The notes beneath the pieces were generated by a model. It had not been told where the DNA came from, made no database searches, and saw only the letters and a list, made by a program, of their open reading frames with translations. Of a stretch of DNA of 64,000 nucleotides, positions 1 through 15,200 are shown in pieces. Origin of the DNA: Colius striatus (taxonomy: Eukaryota; Chordata; Aves; Coliiformes; Coliidae); contig NC_084759.1 of the NCBI RefSeq assembly GCF_028858725.1, forward strand, positions 88,155,389-88,219,388, written 5' to 3'. How positions within the stretch are numbered: position 1 is the stretch's first letter; each line of letters begins with the position of its first letter. Made by a program: the position numbers and the translations under genes.

Positions 1-1115
1 ACAGCCATTCTTTGTACAAGAACTTTTTGAGCTTAACTTTTAAGCAGTATATATAAGTCTTCAGTTTGGAAATAGTTTGAGAGGTTGTTTCGTGAATTTG
101 TTTAGTGAGGGCTGTGAAATACTGCTTTGGTAGTCTTCCTGAGCCACAAATTATTAGAAGCTGAGAACACTTTCTGGAGAAGTGCCACTACGTTTCCCAC
201 TTCTTGTGCACTTTCCTAGGTATATACCAGAGACAGAGTGCTCAGCTAAGTGCATCTTCACCCTGACATCATGGTCATTCTTGCATGTCTTTGCACAGTT
301 AACCACACGTGAAAGAGCTCAAAAGGAAATAGGATTCTTTCATGTGTTTTCCACAGTGACTTCATGGGCAGAAAACAATTAATGCTCACACCAGAGAGAC
401 ACTACAAAATTCAGTTCCTTTTATATGTTGAGATAATTTCATAAAGCACAACATTAATTTGTATTCTCTCCCCACCTAGACAGATTTAGTTCAAACAGGT
501 TCTACAAGATATATACTCAGAGAATCAGTCTTGCAACTTGAAAGGACGGAGTTTGCCTTTTTTTTTTTCTTAAGCTTATCCATTCCCACATTATTGCAGT
601 AGTTAGCTTATGTTCTTAGATATAAAACTTCCTTTAATTTTAGCCACTTGAATTTTCAGGAAGTCATCTTTTCTCGTTTCTGAGTAGTGATAAATTTTGA
701 TTACTTCATAGATGCTCAGCAAATTGCTGTAATGTTACATAAGAGCGGTTTTACTACAGTAGCTTTCTTTTTGTCTTACTGGCACTACTGGTGCTTGATT
801 AGAAAAAAACTTAGGACTGCGAACTGGTTGTTGTGGCATGCAATATTTGCTGGCAGTTGTGCCGGTTTAGTGGTTAGCTGCTGATAAGGTTCTTTTTACC
901 TTTAAATATTTGATTTATGGGACAGGATTTGTAATAGCAATTCATGTGTCTAAAATTTTACTGTGAGGAGAAACAATATTATGGATAGTCAATAATTAAC
1001 ATACTCCTGTTTCTTAGATGATGTGCAGAAATGGCACCAGTTTAATTGGGGTTTTTTTAATTGGGATTTTTGAATAAGGAGTTTGAATTAAATTTTTCTG
1101 TTAAATGCTTTTCAG
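1..1115 (+). other. USP9X intron (partial)
   Basis: AT-rich sequence with no open reading frame that fits USP9X. It ends in a pyrimidine-rich tract and the TTTTCAG acceptor at 1109-1115. No repeat family is recognised here. Confidence 0.7.
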
Positions 1116-3263
1116 AACTGTTCGTCAGATGGCACAGGAGCAATTCTTTTTAATGGCTACCAGGTGTTGCATGGGACAGAGACCTCTCCTTTTCTTCATT
1201 ACCCTGCTGTTTACTGTTCTAGGGGTAAGTTTTTAGAGTTTTACAGAAATGTGAATTTCTGTAAACAGTAGTAAGACAAAATAGCTGCAAGAAAAGGCAA
1301 ATTGCTATTAATATCAGTCACTAAAATATAGATTCCTTGTGACTTGTAGGCAAGAAGCACAGTTAACTTCTATTTGAGTTAGATGAAGGAGAAAGGGATT
1401 TTTTGTGTGTTTTCTAAGAATATGAACGATAAGCTTTAATATATGCACCTTCAGTGAATGCTAAACCTTCAAGTAAAAATCATTAGCAGGTTAGATACCT
1501 ACAGTTACTTCCTTCTTTTACTGGGCCTGTCAGGGCTTTGCAGTTCTGCATGCTTATAGTTCTCTTCAACATACGATCACTTCACTGTTTGTTTCCTATA
1601 TAGGTATAGAAATTGCTACTAAAATAATCCAGAAGTCATTAATTAATAACTAAATACAATTGTAAATCTTTAAAAAGCTAAGAATTACCTTACACTTCTT
1701 CTATATTTACTGCTAGTGTTAGGGAAAACACGTTAGCGTTGTACTGTAAGTAGAAGCATGTATGAATTATGTATTGTTTGGTTTTGTTTTACATAGAGTA
1801 CTGCAAGAGAGCGAGCTAAGCATTCTGGAGACTACTTCACACTCTTAAGACATCTTCTTAACTATGCTTACAACAGTAATATTAATGTACCCAATGCTGA
1901 AGTTCTTCTCAATAATGAAATTGACTGGCTGAAGAGGATTAGGGTAAGTTTAGAATCAATTTATTTGGATAATCAGTTTTTTTGCTGCTTTGTTGTAAAA
2001 TACACCGTCAAGTTTGGTAAATGCATATTATTTAGAGTATCTTAACATTCTCTTAAATGGCAGGATGAAGTAAAAAGAACAGGGGAAACAGGTGTCGAAG
2101 AAACTATCTTGGAGGGTCACCTTGGAGTAACAAAAGAGTTGTTAGCATTCCAGACACCAGAGAAGAAATACCATATTGGTTGTGAAAAAGGAGGTGCTAA
2201 TCTCATTAAAGTAAGTTCAGGTTTTTTGACATACGGAATTTGGGGTGTTTTGGTTTGGGTTTGATTTGGGGTTTTTTAGCTATAAATAGGTGAAAAGAAG
2301 CTTTGCATCTTGTGATCTGTAATCATTAAAGGCGTCAATGTACTGTTAGACAAGGGCTTCTAATTGGAGTGAAACGTTTTCTTTCAAAATAGTTTTTTTT
2401 TTTTAAATGCATGTTTCATTCATAAGAGTATTTAATGTGCTGCTTCTTCGGGACCACTGCGTATGGAGTTGCTGTGGCCTGGTGAGCTCTTATTCCAAAG
2501 CTTGGCAAAGACCACACAAAGATGCTGAGCTAGATACAGGGTAGTCCTGTACTTGACTGCTTTCTTTCATTACCCTTGTATTGTCTTTTCTCCACATGTT
2601 CTTAGTTAGTGCTATTAATGTTTATGGCAGGTTTTAACAAACACATGACATCTTAAGCATCTCTTTCATCAGACATGTTTTCTTTATAACTCTGACATTA
2701 TACAGGAGGAATGCTGGGTTTTTTCAGCACTAATTGATAAAGAGCTTTGTAGATAATACTGGTTTGGCAAAAGAAAATTTTTACCAATCAAGAATAATCA
2801 AGGTTTATTTTTAACTTGGAAGGGGACTGGGTTTGCAGGGAACCAATTTAAAATGGAGTTATTCTGCTCTAAATTTAAAAGCTCATTATGATATTGGTCT
2901 GTTTTAATTCTTGAGGGGGGGGTTAAGTGCTGTTCTAGTTCTCAGTTATTTATGTAATAACTCTTACTCTGTTATAAAACAGTGTGCATTTCTATGGTAA
3001 CAGATGAATTTCTTTCATCTTTTCTTTTTTTTTTCCTTAGGAGTTGATAGATGATTTCATCTTTCCAGCATCCAATGTTTATCTACAATACATGAGAAAT
3101 GGAGAATTGCCTGCTGAGCAGGCCATACCAGTCTGTAGTTCACCAGCTACTATTAATGCTGGCTTTGAGCTACTAGTTGCACTAGCAGTTGGATGTGTGC
3201 GAAATCTCAAACAGATAGTAGACACCTTGACTGAAATGTATTACATAGGTACAGCCATCACTA
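1116..3263 (+). CDS. USP9X: USP9X exons preceding the catalytic domain
   Basis: Four exons (1116-1224, 1797-1943, 2064-2210, 3041-3263) encode the helical segment just N-terminal to the USP fold. Visible landmarks are [14 protein letters not shown] and the [19 protein letters not shown] stretch across the third and fourth exons. The first exon starts with the last base of a split codon, so at least one more coding exon lies upstream of the window. The first three exons end in phase 0; the fourth ends after the first base of a codon (donor GTATGT at 3264). No catalytic residue is in this block. Confidence 0.93.
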
Positions 3264-6200
3264 GTATGTAATATTTTTAATTCTCTATTTTCTACTTTCT
3301 AATATATATATTGTGTATAGATTTTGGTTATATTGTGAACTGAAGTAGATGCTCAGTGTTTTTAGTTTGTGGTTTCTTTGTGACTGCTTTTAGTATTGCA
3401 AAATCAGGCTGTCAAAAAGTAGAAAAGCTTGTCAGTGTAGCCTTTATTTGTTCTTTATGCAGTAAATACAGTGACTTGCATTATGTGGTTACATCCAAGT
3501 TCCAGCCCCTGTCACTTGAAGTCTGACCCTTCCTACCTTGATCTGTGGCTATTCCCTTTTGTCTATACCAGCTCCCGAGATCCTCATTCTGTCTGTATCT
3601 TCTACTTTTGTCTCATCGTTTCAGGCTCTGCTTAGCCAATCCCAGAACCTCATCAGGTATCTTTGGCTTAGTTTTAGTGCCAGTCTCTTGGTTGTTCACC
3701 TAATTTGTCATCATTGTCTGCACACAGACACAGGTCCACTCTCCTTTTTTCCCCTTTTAGTTCTATACTCATTCTTTGCTTGTCATAGTCCTTTCTCAGA
3801 TGTTTGTTCTCTCGATTTTGGCCTTGTCTCAGCACAACTCTGCACTTGAAGAACTTTCTCCTTCTCGCTGGAGAAAGATCGTAGCTGTATGTACAAAAAC
3901 TTGCAAATGTTAGGATTTCAAAAGCCAACAATCAAATGAAATTTGGGCTAATTTTCAGAACGATGGCAAAGGCTCATACTTAAAATAGATTTTGTTACTG
4001 ATAAAAAGCATGTCAGACTCGACAGACCTTCTTAAAAAGAAACAGGAACATATTTTCTGCAACCCTAAATGGGATAGCTAAACCATTTTGGTTGTAATAT
4101 TAACAGAGAAAACAATAATCCAAATACCACCTTCCCCCAAAAAAACCCCAACCACAGACAAAAAAAGACCACAACAACAAAGAAAAACCCAAACCAGGCA
4201 AACTAAAGCTTGTAAGGCAAGAAAGACTGGGAGAGTTGGGGTTGTTCAGCCTGGAGAAGAGATTTCTGATGAGACCTTATTGTAGCCTTTCAATGCGTAA
4301 AAGAAGCCAATAAGAGAGATGGAGAGAGGTTTGTTTTTTTTTTTTTACCAGAGTCTGAAGTGACATGAAAAGGGTCAATAATTTTAAACTGAAAGAGAGT
4401 AGATTTAGATGGGACATGAGAAAGAAATTGCTTATGCAAAGGGTAGTGAGGCACTGGAATAAATTGCCCAGAGAGATTGTGGATGCCTCATTGTTTTAAG
4501 TGTTAAGGTCAGGTAGGATGAGACTTTGAGTAGCCTGAGCAAAGTGTCCCTGCCCATGACAGGGATTTTGACTGGATGATCTTTAAAGGTCCTTTCTAGC
4601 CCAAACCATTCTGTGATTTAACAGAATGTTGAAACTTGCAGGGTTTAGCAAAACTATAAGCAACTAGAAATAATATCGCATAGTTGGACTCATCTGCTGC
4701 CTTTCACCATGGCAGTGCTACTTGCCCAGTTGGTGGTATCAATGAGTCATTTGTGGTTTTTCAGTCTCTTCCTGTTTGGTTCCATCTCACATGATCAAAT
4801 GAAAAGGTCAGCTTTATGGTTTTTCTCCCTGCCTGATGCTTTTTCTTCACTCTCTTCTATTGGGAAGTAGTGTATTTCTTATCACCTCACAATTAGAATG
4901 ATTTTATGGCATCTTCTTCCACTCAAGTATTTGATAAGCACAACAGAACACCAGATATACATGGTATGTCAGATGGAAGAGAGAACACATGTATGAACTG
5001 TGCATGCTGTGTGTTTCATATACCAAGTAAAGCTTGCTTGTAGATATATGTGCTCTCTTACTTTTCCTTGACATTGGAATTGACTGTGTTAAAAGCACAG
5101 AACATGTTAGTGCAGAAAGACTGTGATCGTAAATGTACTCTGAACAACCTATCACATCACGTAGACAGTTTTAGATAATGCTGTCTCCCATCCTGGTGAG
5201 GAAAAGTGAGACACAAGTGAAATATTGATATTTTAATAGGATTATAAATTTGTGAAAAGCTTATAAATTGCTTATATATTCTAGATTCGTTCAGCTGAAT
5301 TCTTCAGCTAAGAAACTTGCTGATATTGAGAGAAGTCCTTTTGTTTGATATATAAATAGTCCGAATTTTTGTCTGGACACCTTTTTAGTTATGCAATAGA
5401 AGAACGTGATGTACTGTTAAGATTACAAACAGTATTATTGTTCATAAAAGTTGTGTTAATTTTAGCAGTTACGTTTTCTGGTGGAACATTTGTTTTATTA
5501 AACAGCAGTGCAATGCAGACTTAATACTGCTTTTACGCAACTGCTCCTTGTACTGCATTGATGATCTAATTCTTTTATAACAAAACAGTTTTCTATTCAC
5601 ATTCTGCTCTTTTCATTAGCTTGTGAAGCGCTTACAGAATGGGAATATCTGCCACCTGTTGGGCCTCGACCGCCAAAGGGATTTGTAGGACTGAAAAATG
5701 CTGGTGCCACTTGTTACATGAACTCTGTCATTCAGCAGCTGTACATGATTCCAGCCATCAGGAACGGGATTCTGGCAATTGAAGGCACAGGCAGTGATGT
5801 AGACGATGACATGTCTGGGGATGAAAAGCAGGACAATGAGGTAAATTTGATTATGTTTACCTTGCTTGTCTTTTAAATTACAATTCTTTTTTTTTTAAGG
5901 AAAGGCTATGAGAAATGTTACTAGTCGCTTTGCTTTCCACTGCTAACAATGGGGACTATAGCATATTTCTTAAATTAAACGGGCTCGTTGCCAGAGAAGT
6001 AGTTCAAGAGATCCAAGTAGCAGGGTTGGAAAACTTCCTTTTTGTGTATTTGTACTTGAAAGCACTCTAAATCACTTCTACCACTAGAACTCTGTTGATG
6101 GATATAAAGACATTATTTGTTACTTCAGATGAGAACGTGAAACACCTTAGTTTGCAAATAAAACAAGGGATACAGCTAGCTAAGAGATAACTGTGTATCA

Positions 6201-9200
6201 AAGTTAATTGCACTCATATTCCTTTGCTTTTCAGAGCAATGTTGACCCACGAGATGATGTATTTGGTTATCCACATCAGTATGAAGACAAACCAGCACTG
6301 AGTAAAACAGAAGACAGAAAAGAGTACAATATTGGAGTTCTGAGGCATCTCCAAGTAATTTTTGGTCATTTAGCAGCTTCCAGGCTACAGTACTACGTTC
6401 CAAGAGGGTTTTGGAAACAATTTAGGTAAACAGAAAATTTAATATTGATGTCTGTTCACTGGACCACTGAAGTGCAGCAAAACTAGAGGTGACAGTGACG
6501 TTAAGTTTATATTAACAGAACTTGTACAGCATTGTCTCTATTATCCTACCTTTACACCATTTCATAAAACAAAGTTTACAGCATGATGGTTATTTTGAAT
6601 TCTGGCAGTTCTTGACCTTGATTTTGAGACTTTGAATTAGGTATGAAGTTACACACAAAAGCTTGTTTTTACTTTCTGGTAGATTTCAGGGACAGAGTAA
6701 CAGGACATCACAAACCAGTAAATCGTTTTTCGCAGTAAGAGAGAAGGATTAATATATTGGATAATATTTTTTCAAGAAAAAATACTAGAAAACAAAACAA
6801 AAAATATTGACAAGAATGTGGTTTTATTTTCAGACTTTGGGGTGAACCTGTAAATCTGCGTGAGCAACATGATGCTTTAGAATTTTTTAATTCCTTGGTG
6901 GACAGTTTAGATGAAGCTTTAAAAGCTTTGGGCCATCCAGCAATGTTAAGTAAAGTTTTAGGAGGATCGTTTGCTGATCAGAAGATTTGTCAAGGATGCC
7001 CACATCGGTAAGTGTTAAAAATTCCTCTTTCTTAAAGAAAACAATGTTTGTTTGTATCCTTACAAAAATCAGTAAAGTGTCTTGAGTGGATTTTTTGTGG
7101 GGTTTAGGTTTTTTTTAAAGCTAATAGAATTTCCTACCTTGTTTTTCCTTCAGCCTTAACATTAATTTGTCTTCAAGTGTCCTGAAGTATTTGATTAAGT
7201 TGCTGCTTCTTAGCAGATTGTATTTGAAACTTTATCTGTTGGTCAGAGGAGGAGATACATGTTTTCATATGAAAAGTGAAAACAACTTAGGGACCAAATG
7301 CAGTGTATAAAATTACAGAACATGACAAACAGCTGTTACTATCTTCTCTAGTGTGTACATAGAGCTTACCCAAGTATCAGTCTTTAATTCCTGTGAGTGA
7401 AACTCTGTTCATGTTCACTGTGTAAGCTGTAATGGTTTGGCAATTCGGGAGGTATTTCTTAAGCTCTTTAATTAACTTAAAATGGAAATACTGAAATTGA
7501 GCTTCATATAGGTAGATATGTAAAAAAACCACTCATACCAAATCAGACTGATAGTCTGAAAGTCTGTAGCCCACTCTCTTGATGATGGTGGTCAGTGATG
7601 AATACTTAGTGAAGAAAAAGAATTAGACATTTTACGGTTGTACTTCTCCAGATTTTTTCTCTTCTGTATCATTTTTGGGGTGGATGAGGAAAGTTGTGTG
7701 CAAGATTCAAGGTGACCTAGTGATAGACTTATTCTTTTTCAACAGTTGGCTTTTTTTATTGTTGTTTTAAATTTTCTATCACCAACAATTTGTCTTCGTG
7801 CTGTTCACTTCATTTTTCAGATTGTGTATGATTTGTAAATGATTCAGATCTCTTTGCATATTACCATTGCAAATTCTCTATATTGCGAAAGTCAATGTGT
7901 TCGATTATCCTTCAATTAGCAATTAAAACACAGGACAGAACACGGATACAAATCAGTTTTATTGTGGTAATCTTTCAACTTCACTTGAGCTCATGTGTGA
8001 ATTAGAAGAACTTACAAGTGGAAGATCTTAAATTTCGTGGGGTAAAATGTATGGCCAGAAGTAATTTGAAATATGACAAGATAAAATGGAAGCGCAGGCT
8101 TTATTTTATGTGCAATGGGTAATTTAATGGAAGATACAGATGTGAAGCAACATGAGTTACCATTCATTCCTGATATTCCTGATTAATACTTCCTATCCTG
8201 AAGTATTACCTATCTTTTTGGAACTCTGCTGGATTTACATAATTGCACTTCATAGTAAAAAAAAATGTTACCCTGATTGTAGTTTAGGGAGGAAAAAACT
8301 GATGATAAACTAAGCTACTGGATTGGAGTATGAGAGAGAAACGACCTTTCTAACTATGTAAGTTATTTGATAGAGGAATTAATATTACTGTTTTGGTTGA
8401 TGGATTTCTAAATATTATTACATGTTATAAAAGCTTTGTATGCTTGGTTGCATATCAGAGAAACAAGCTCTACAGGATTATGTTAATATAGATGTAACTT
8501 TTTAAATTTATTAATCACTTATTTCTCTTCAAACTAAGTAAGGAAGTTGTTTCCAAGATATCTTAACTGATTATCTCTCAAGCATTGCTGGTTCATTGCT
8601 AGGAATCTGTTTGACCATTATGTCATAACACAGTAAGTCAAAGCCAGTCGTAAATATGGAAAGTGATTTTGTGAAATCAACTATTCTGATTTTATTGGAT
8701 AGAAAAGTAAAAAGGTATGGGAGTTTTTTAATTGGAATTTGTTTTTAACTTTTGTATTTAGATATGATACAATATTTATGTTTATTGGTCTAATTCCTGA
8801 CTAAATGTTGGCAGTGGAAAAAGTACTCTGCTTTTCTCTCTGTGTTTCTCTATTAGCTGAAATTGGCCAGGAATCCGTCGTGCTGCTTTAGCTGCTTTAA
8901 AATGAAAACATGCTAAAAGATTCAACTTCCACAATCTTTTTGTTGAACTTGAGTAATTTCTATGATCTTCATAAAATAATTGCAGTTAATGCGGGTCAAA
9001 AAACCACAGTGGGCAGATACTGTAATATAATTATAGGAAGAGTGCAATAAAGAAGAGTTCAGTTTTTTCTTCTACTACTTAACTCCTTTCACCATAAGTT
9101 GACATGAAATGCTGAATAGAACTTTGCAGTAAGCTGCAAAGCTTGTGTAGCACCTGTAAAATGTAAGTAAAAATGTTTCTACCTTTCTCTTACATACTTC

Positions 9201-12200
9201 TGTTAATTTTTAGGTACGAATGTGAGGAATCCTTCACAACTCTAAATGTAGATATAAGAAATCACCAAAACCTTCTTGATTCTTTGGAACAGTATGTCAA
9301 AGGAGATTTATTGGAAGGTGCAAATGCATATCATTGTGAAAAATGCAACAAAAAGGTAATGATTATTATATATTAGATTTGTGTACAACTCTAATGTTGT
9401 AGCCTTACTAAATTCAGTCTTAGTTCATGTGCAGGGAAAAAAAGTTACCCATTAGTTACTGAATGCAATTGTTGTAAGAGTATATGAGTGGAAGCTTAAG
9501 AGCTGATAACTGTTGATGTCCTTTTTTAGGTTGATACAGTGAAACGCTTGTTGATTAAGAAGTTGCCTCCAGTTCTTGCAATCCAGTTGAAACGATTTGA
9601 TTATGACTGGGAAAGGGAATGTGCAATCAAGTTCAATGATTATTTTGAATTTCCACGAGAACTGGACATGGAGCCTTACACAGTGGCAGGTGTAGCTAAA
9701 TTGGAAGGAGATGATGTAAATCCTGAAAATCAGATAATACAAAATGAACAGTCTGAAAATGAACACTCTGGGAGCACAAAATACAGGCTTGTTGGTGTAC
9801 TTGTACACAGTGGCCAGGCCAGCGGTGGACATTATTACTCTTACATTATCCAGAGGAATGGTGGAGATGGTGAGAAGAATCGATGGTATAAATTTGATGA
9901 CGGAGATGTGACAGAGTGTAAAATGGACGATGATGAAGAAATGAAAAATCAGTGTTTTGGAGGAGAATACATGGGAGAAGTGTTTGATCACATGATGAAG
10001 CGCATGTCCTACAGACGCCAGAAGAGGTGGTGGAACGCTTACATTCTTTTTTATGAACGCATGGACACAATAGACAAAGACAATGAACTAATAAAATATA
10101 TTTCAGAACTTGCTATCACCACTAAACCCCATCAGATTAAAATGCCATCAGCCATCGAACGAAGTGTACGGAAGCAGAACGTGCAGTTCATGCATAATCG
10201 TATGCAGTACAGCTTAGAATATTTCCAGTTCATAAAGAAGTTGCTTACTTGTAACAGTGTCTACTTAAATCCTCCTCCAGGTTAGTATCTTTGTGCAATA
10301 ATTGTGGATTCATTTCTTTCAATAAGAGTTGTTATTTGTGTTTTCATGGATTTGTCTAGCCAGTGAAAATCTTGTGCCTTCTGTTTTGAAGATTCTGTGT
10401 TTCTGGACTTCTGGAGTTTAAACATCTGTTGTTGAGTTGTTCGTCACTGACAACACGCCAGAATATTTAGCAAAAAAATACTCCTATAACTTATCAGCTA
10501 TTACTCAGCGTATGTACTGAGTCATGTTAAAATACTTAAGTTTGTGGGCTGTTCAGATGTATGTTGGCCTCCAGGTACCTGTCTTAGAATCATAGAGTGA
10601 TAGGGATTGGAAGGGACCTTTAGAGATCATCTAGTCCGACCCGCCTGCAGAAGCAGAGTTACCTAGATAAGGTCACATAGGAACATGTCTAGGTGGGTCT
10701 TGAAGACCTCCAAGGAAGACTCCACAACCCCTCTGGGCGGCTTGTGCCAGGGCTCCCTCACCCTCACAGTGAAATAGTTTTTTCTTATGTTTAAGTGGAA
10801 CTTTTTGTGTTCCAGCTTCATCCCATTACCCCTTGTCCTGTTACTATCTACTATAGAAAAAAGGGATGTCCCAACCTCCTGACACCAACCCTTTAGATAT
10901 TTATAAATGTTAATAAGATCTCCCCTCAATCTCCTCCAGACTAAACAACCCCAGTTCCCGCAGCCTTTCCTCATATGAAAGATGTTCCAGTCCCCTGATC
11001 ATCTTGGTGGCCCTGCGCTGGACTCTCTCCAGCACTCCCTGTCCCTCTTGAGCTGAGGAGCCCAGAACTGGTCACAGGACTACAGATGAGGCCTCACCAG
11101 TGCAGAGTAGAGAGGTCTTAATGCAGTCTTAAAGCCCGCATTTTCAGATTAGACATTATAGAAACTAGAGGCTGTTTTGATCAAATTCCTTGTTAAAATT
11201 GAACCGCAATGTCCAACAAAGTCTTAGTCTGGAACCAGTTAAAATGTTAAATGTGAATTGCTTTTGCTTTGTCTACATGTGAGTGTTTTGATTTTTCTTT
11301 AGGACAAGATCATCTGTTGCCTGAAGCAGAAGAAATAACTATGATTAGTATTCAGCTTGCTGCTAGATTTCTCTTCACCACAGGATTTCATACAAAGAAA
11401 ATAGTCCGTGGGCCTGCTAGTGACTGGTATCTTGTCTTTTAATAACAATTAAACTTTTGGAATGACATCTGTCAAAAAATCCCAGTTACATACATATGAC
11501 AATATAAGGTCTTAGTGATCTGCCCCATTTCCCCCTCTCTCTCAAATACATGGTTGAGGTGCACATGAAAAGGAGGTAAAACTTTAACACAAAATACTGG
11601 AAAGAAACTGAGCCTTCAAACAAGCAGCTGCTCTGAACAGCTTCAGAATTCTTCTTTAAACAGAACTGAAATCTACCTTTTAAAAGAGTAGAATCTATCA
11701 CTAGCACAAAACTAATGGGTTATGTATTCTCACATATAATGGTTTGTTCATGGCTTTAAACAAAGCTGTCTTCAGGTTTTTAAGCATCTGTTTGTATTCT
11801 GTTTCTGAAACGTAAATGGTCTTTCAGGCTTGTTAGCAGCGCGCTTTATGTCCATTGCTGCAGGGCCTATAATTCAAATCTGAAATATGACAAACAGTAC
11901 AATCTTAGTCATAGCACCACACCATTTTAGTCTTTAAGCTAGGTTATTCTTTGTCGGGGAGAGGAATGTGTTATTGCTGATAGAACTAGAAAGGAAAATC
12001 TAGCATTCATGATGACTGGTAGTTTCACGAACAACTAGTAAGTAGTTGCATAATACATGGGAAATACATACCTCAGATTTTCCTCCAATAGCGACTTTTA
12101 GAGCAGCTAAAGTTATTCCTGTTATTTGAAGAGATCAAGAAGAGTTCAAATATTGCTTCAGGAAAGAGGACAGAGTCACACAAGACCCTCTCTGGAAGAG

Positions 12201-15200
12201 ATATTTTAATCTTTGGGTGGTTGGGGGCTTTTAGATTTTTAAAGGGGAATATGAATTCCTCATGGGTGACATATTTAGTTACTAGTCTTCTATATAGCTT
12301 ACAAAATGCAGCTCTGCTGCTCACCCTCTCCCCCATTTGCAATAAAGAGAGATTGATGGCTGCCAATTTAAGACTTGCTTTCAGTAGTATTTTGGGAATT
12401 ACGGGATGTAATATTGTCTTAGTTCTTATGGGTGATAGAAGTAAAATGTGACAATTGAATGTTAGTTTTTTAGTAGAAATACCTTTTCAATTTATGATTG
12501 CTAGTAACAGTATCATTATAGGAACTGCAATTGGTCTGATTGTAAGCATTTGTGAGCAAAAATGTTTGGGAATCACCTTTAACATGTTTGGGTTTGTTTT
12601 GTGGGGTTTTTTTTTTAATTCTGCAAAATAATGTTTGCCAAAACTCATTAATGTCTACATCTGATCATAAACTCTCAGTTACGTCATCTTCTATTTCAGG
12701 TATGATGCATTATGCATCCTTCTTCGTCACAGCAAGAATGTACGCTTTTGGTTTGCACACAACGTCCTTTTTAATGTTTCAAACCGCTTCTCTGAGTATC
12801 TTCTGGAGTGTCCTAGTGCAGAAGTGAGGGGTGCATTTGCAAAACTTATAGTATTTATTGCACATTTTTCATTGCAAGACGGACCATGTCCTTCACCTTT
12901 TGCCTCTCCTGGACCTTCCAGTCAGGTATTTAATTTTCTGATGAAAAATTTCTGCAGCTTTGTCTTACTACTTTATTCTTTATTTAATGTAAAGTAAATT
13001 CTGGAGTAGGTGCATTGGTGTTGACAGGAAAGTTGTACAGTCCATTTTGCGCTACATAACATGATGTAACTCAACCAGTTTGCATGAGAGCTGCATGCAG
13101 AGGCATTCTGTTTCCCTCCATGTGCAAATCTCTGCAAAAAAACCCCACAAAACCACATAGGACTTGCTTGAGTTTTCTTCTGTATTCTGCAACGTTTAAA
13201 TTGTCAAATATTGTAACTGCGTAGGAGTGGACAATTGCCTGATTTTACACACCTAGAACTGACAAAGTGCCAAAATCTTAGTGTAATACTTTTCATAACT
13301 TTTTATTTGGACTGTATTAAAATATATAAAATCAGCCTTTTTGAGCCTTTGCTTTGTCATCTTTTTTAATTCCTACATTAAGACACTTTGTATTGTTCCG
13401 CTTATCTGCTCAGAATATTTTCACTACTGTATCCAGCAAAAGAATTTGTAAGCTAAAGCTCCTTGTACTTTGAGTACACCTGTGGAGGTGATTCAGATGT
13501 CTTAGTTCCACTTCGCACTTCATAGACTACCTGTGCTTTTCTGAGTATTTAGACCTAGGTACTATGGGAGAAAAAAGCACGATTGAAGGCTAATATTTGC
13601 ATAATTTCCTGGATCAACATGGTATTTAGTGATGGGAGTGTACCCCTGTATGTCTGTCTGACTTTGTGTGAGATACAGAAGACTAACCATCTGCTGGTGT
13701 TTTGGAGCTTGTATGAATCCCATACCTTTTAAGCAATTCTGATTTCTGCCACAGTAGAAAGAATAAATTAAATAAAGATTTGATAGATTCCATAACTAAT
13801 ATTAAAACTTTTATTGTTTTTATAGGCGTATGATAACTTAAGTTTAAGTGATCACTTACTGAGAGCGGTACTAAATCTTCTAAGAAGGGAAGTATCTGAA
13901 CATGGGCGCCATTTGCAGCAGTATTTCAACCTGTTTGTGATGTATGCCAATCTAGGTAAGCAAATTACATGTACTTTTACTGATGACACTGTCATGAACT
14001 GTTTTTTATTAATGATGCACTTAGGTAACAGCAAGAGAAGGCAATTTTTCAGTCTCAGGTAGATTGTTAACATTAAGTGTCATATAAATGTTTTTAAGAG
14101 TATCAGTGTTCCTCCAGTTTAGTGTCTGAGGCTTTAGTCTTCCTCCCATCCTTAGAAGATTAACTCAGGAAGCTTGGAGCAATAAGACAGTGTCCTTCTG
14201 AGAGGGTGTTGGGGTGGAAAAAATGGTGAAAAACATCATGCTTTGCTCAGGACTCAATAGCTCAATCTGTGTGTATTCTTAGAGATCATTACTTGCCAGA
14301 ATGCTTTCTTTCACCATAGGCATCATAGGAGGTAAAAGAATGCAAGAATCAGGAAATTCCAGTATAAATTTATCAGATACTGTAGTTCCTCCAAAATAAA
14401 CAAGCAAGAAAAGCCAGTAGTTTTGGAAGGCTAAAGTGCAGTTCTTCTAGACTTGAGACAGTGATTCTTTTCATAAGGACTACAGTCCTAAATTTTCTGA
14501 TGAAAGATTAAATTAGAGGTTGAGTATGATGGCAAATTAGTATTTATTTTTATCATATTCAAATGCAAGAGTAATAATTCTACCTGTATTTCCAGGTGCT
14601 ACACTTCAGACCTGTTATACACACGCTATAAAGTAACTGAGATGAGATGAGATGGTTTTCAGTTTTGTGGTGTTAGAAAATAGTGACAGTGGGACTTCCA
14701 GCATCACTCATTTTTCTTCATAACCTTAATTGTATCCAAAATTATGAAAATAGAAATAAGTATAGACTTAGAAGTATTCAAAAACTTGTATTAAATTGTG
14801 GATTGTGTAGATTCTTCACATAGAAACTCACTAGCCTATATACTAAGAAATGAATAATATTAATAGTATCTGAGGTAACTATTTGAAACAAAAAGTATTT
14901 TTGCAGTTAAACTGGGATGAGTCCTATTCACATTCAAGTGAACAGCCATACCCATGCTTTCCTTTAGCATTACCAGCATGCTGAAAATAATTGGTTTCTC
15001 AGATGGGTTAATCTATTGCTGCCTTATATATTTACACATGAGAAGAGCAATTAAGAGTAATAAAATGCAAGTCAAATGAGCAAGGGATTGCTTTTTCACT
15101 CTCAGGTTGATAAGGGTAGTTCATATCTGATGAATCATCACAGAGCTGTGTTCTTAGCTTCCCTAGTTATTAGGGTCCTCTGTTGGGGGCCCATTTTTGT

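Noticed and set aside
9452..9991. 179-codon minus-strand open frame
   Set aside because: It is the shadow of the large USP9X catalytic exon on the opposite strand.
11427..11436. Possible U12-type donor (GTATCTTG) in USP9X
   Set aside because: It lacks the full GTATCCTTT consensus, and no U12 branch point lies before the acceptor at 12,699.
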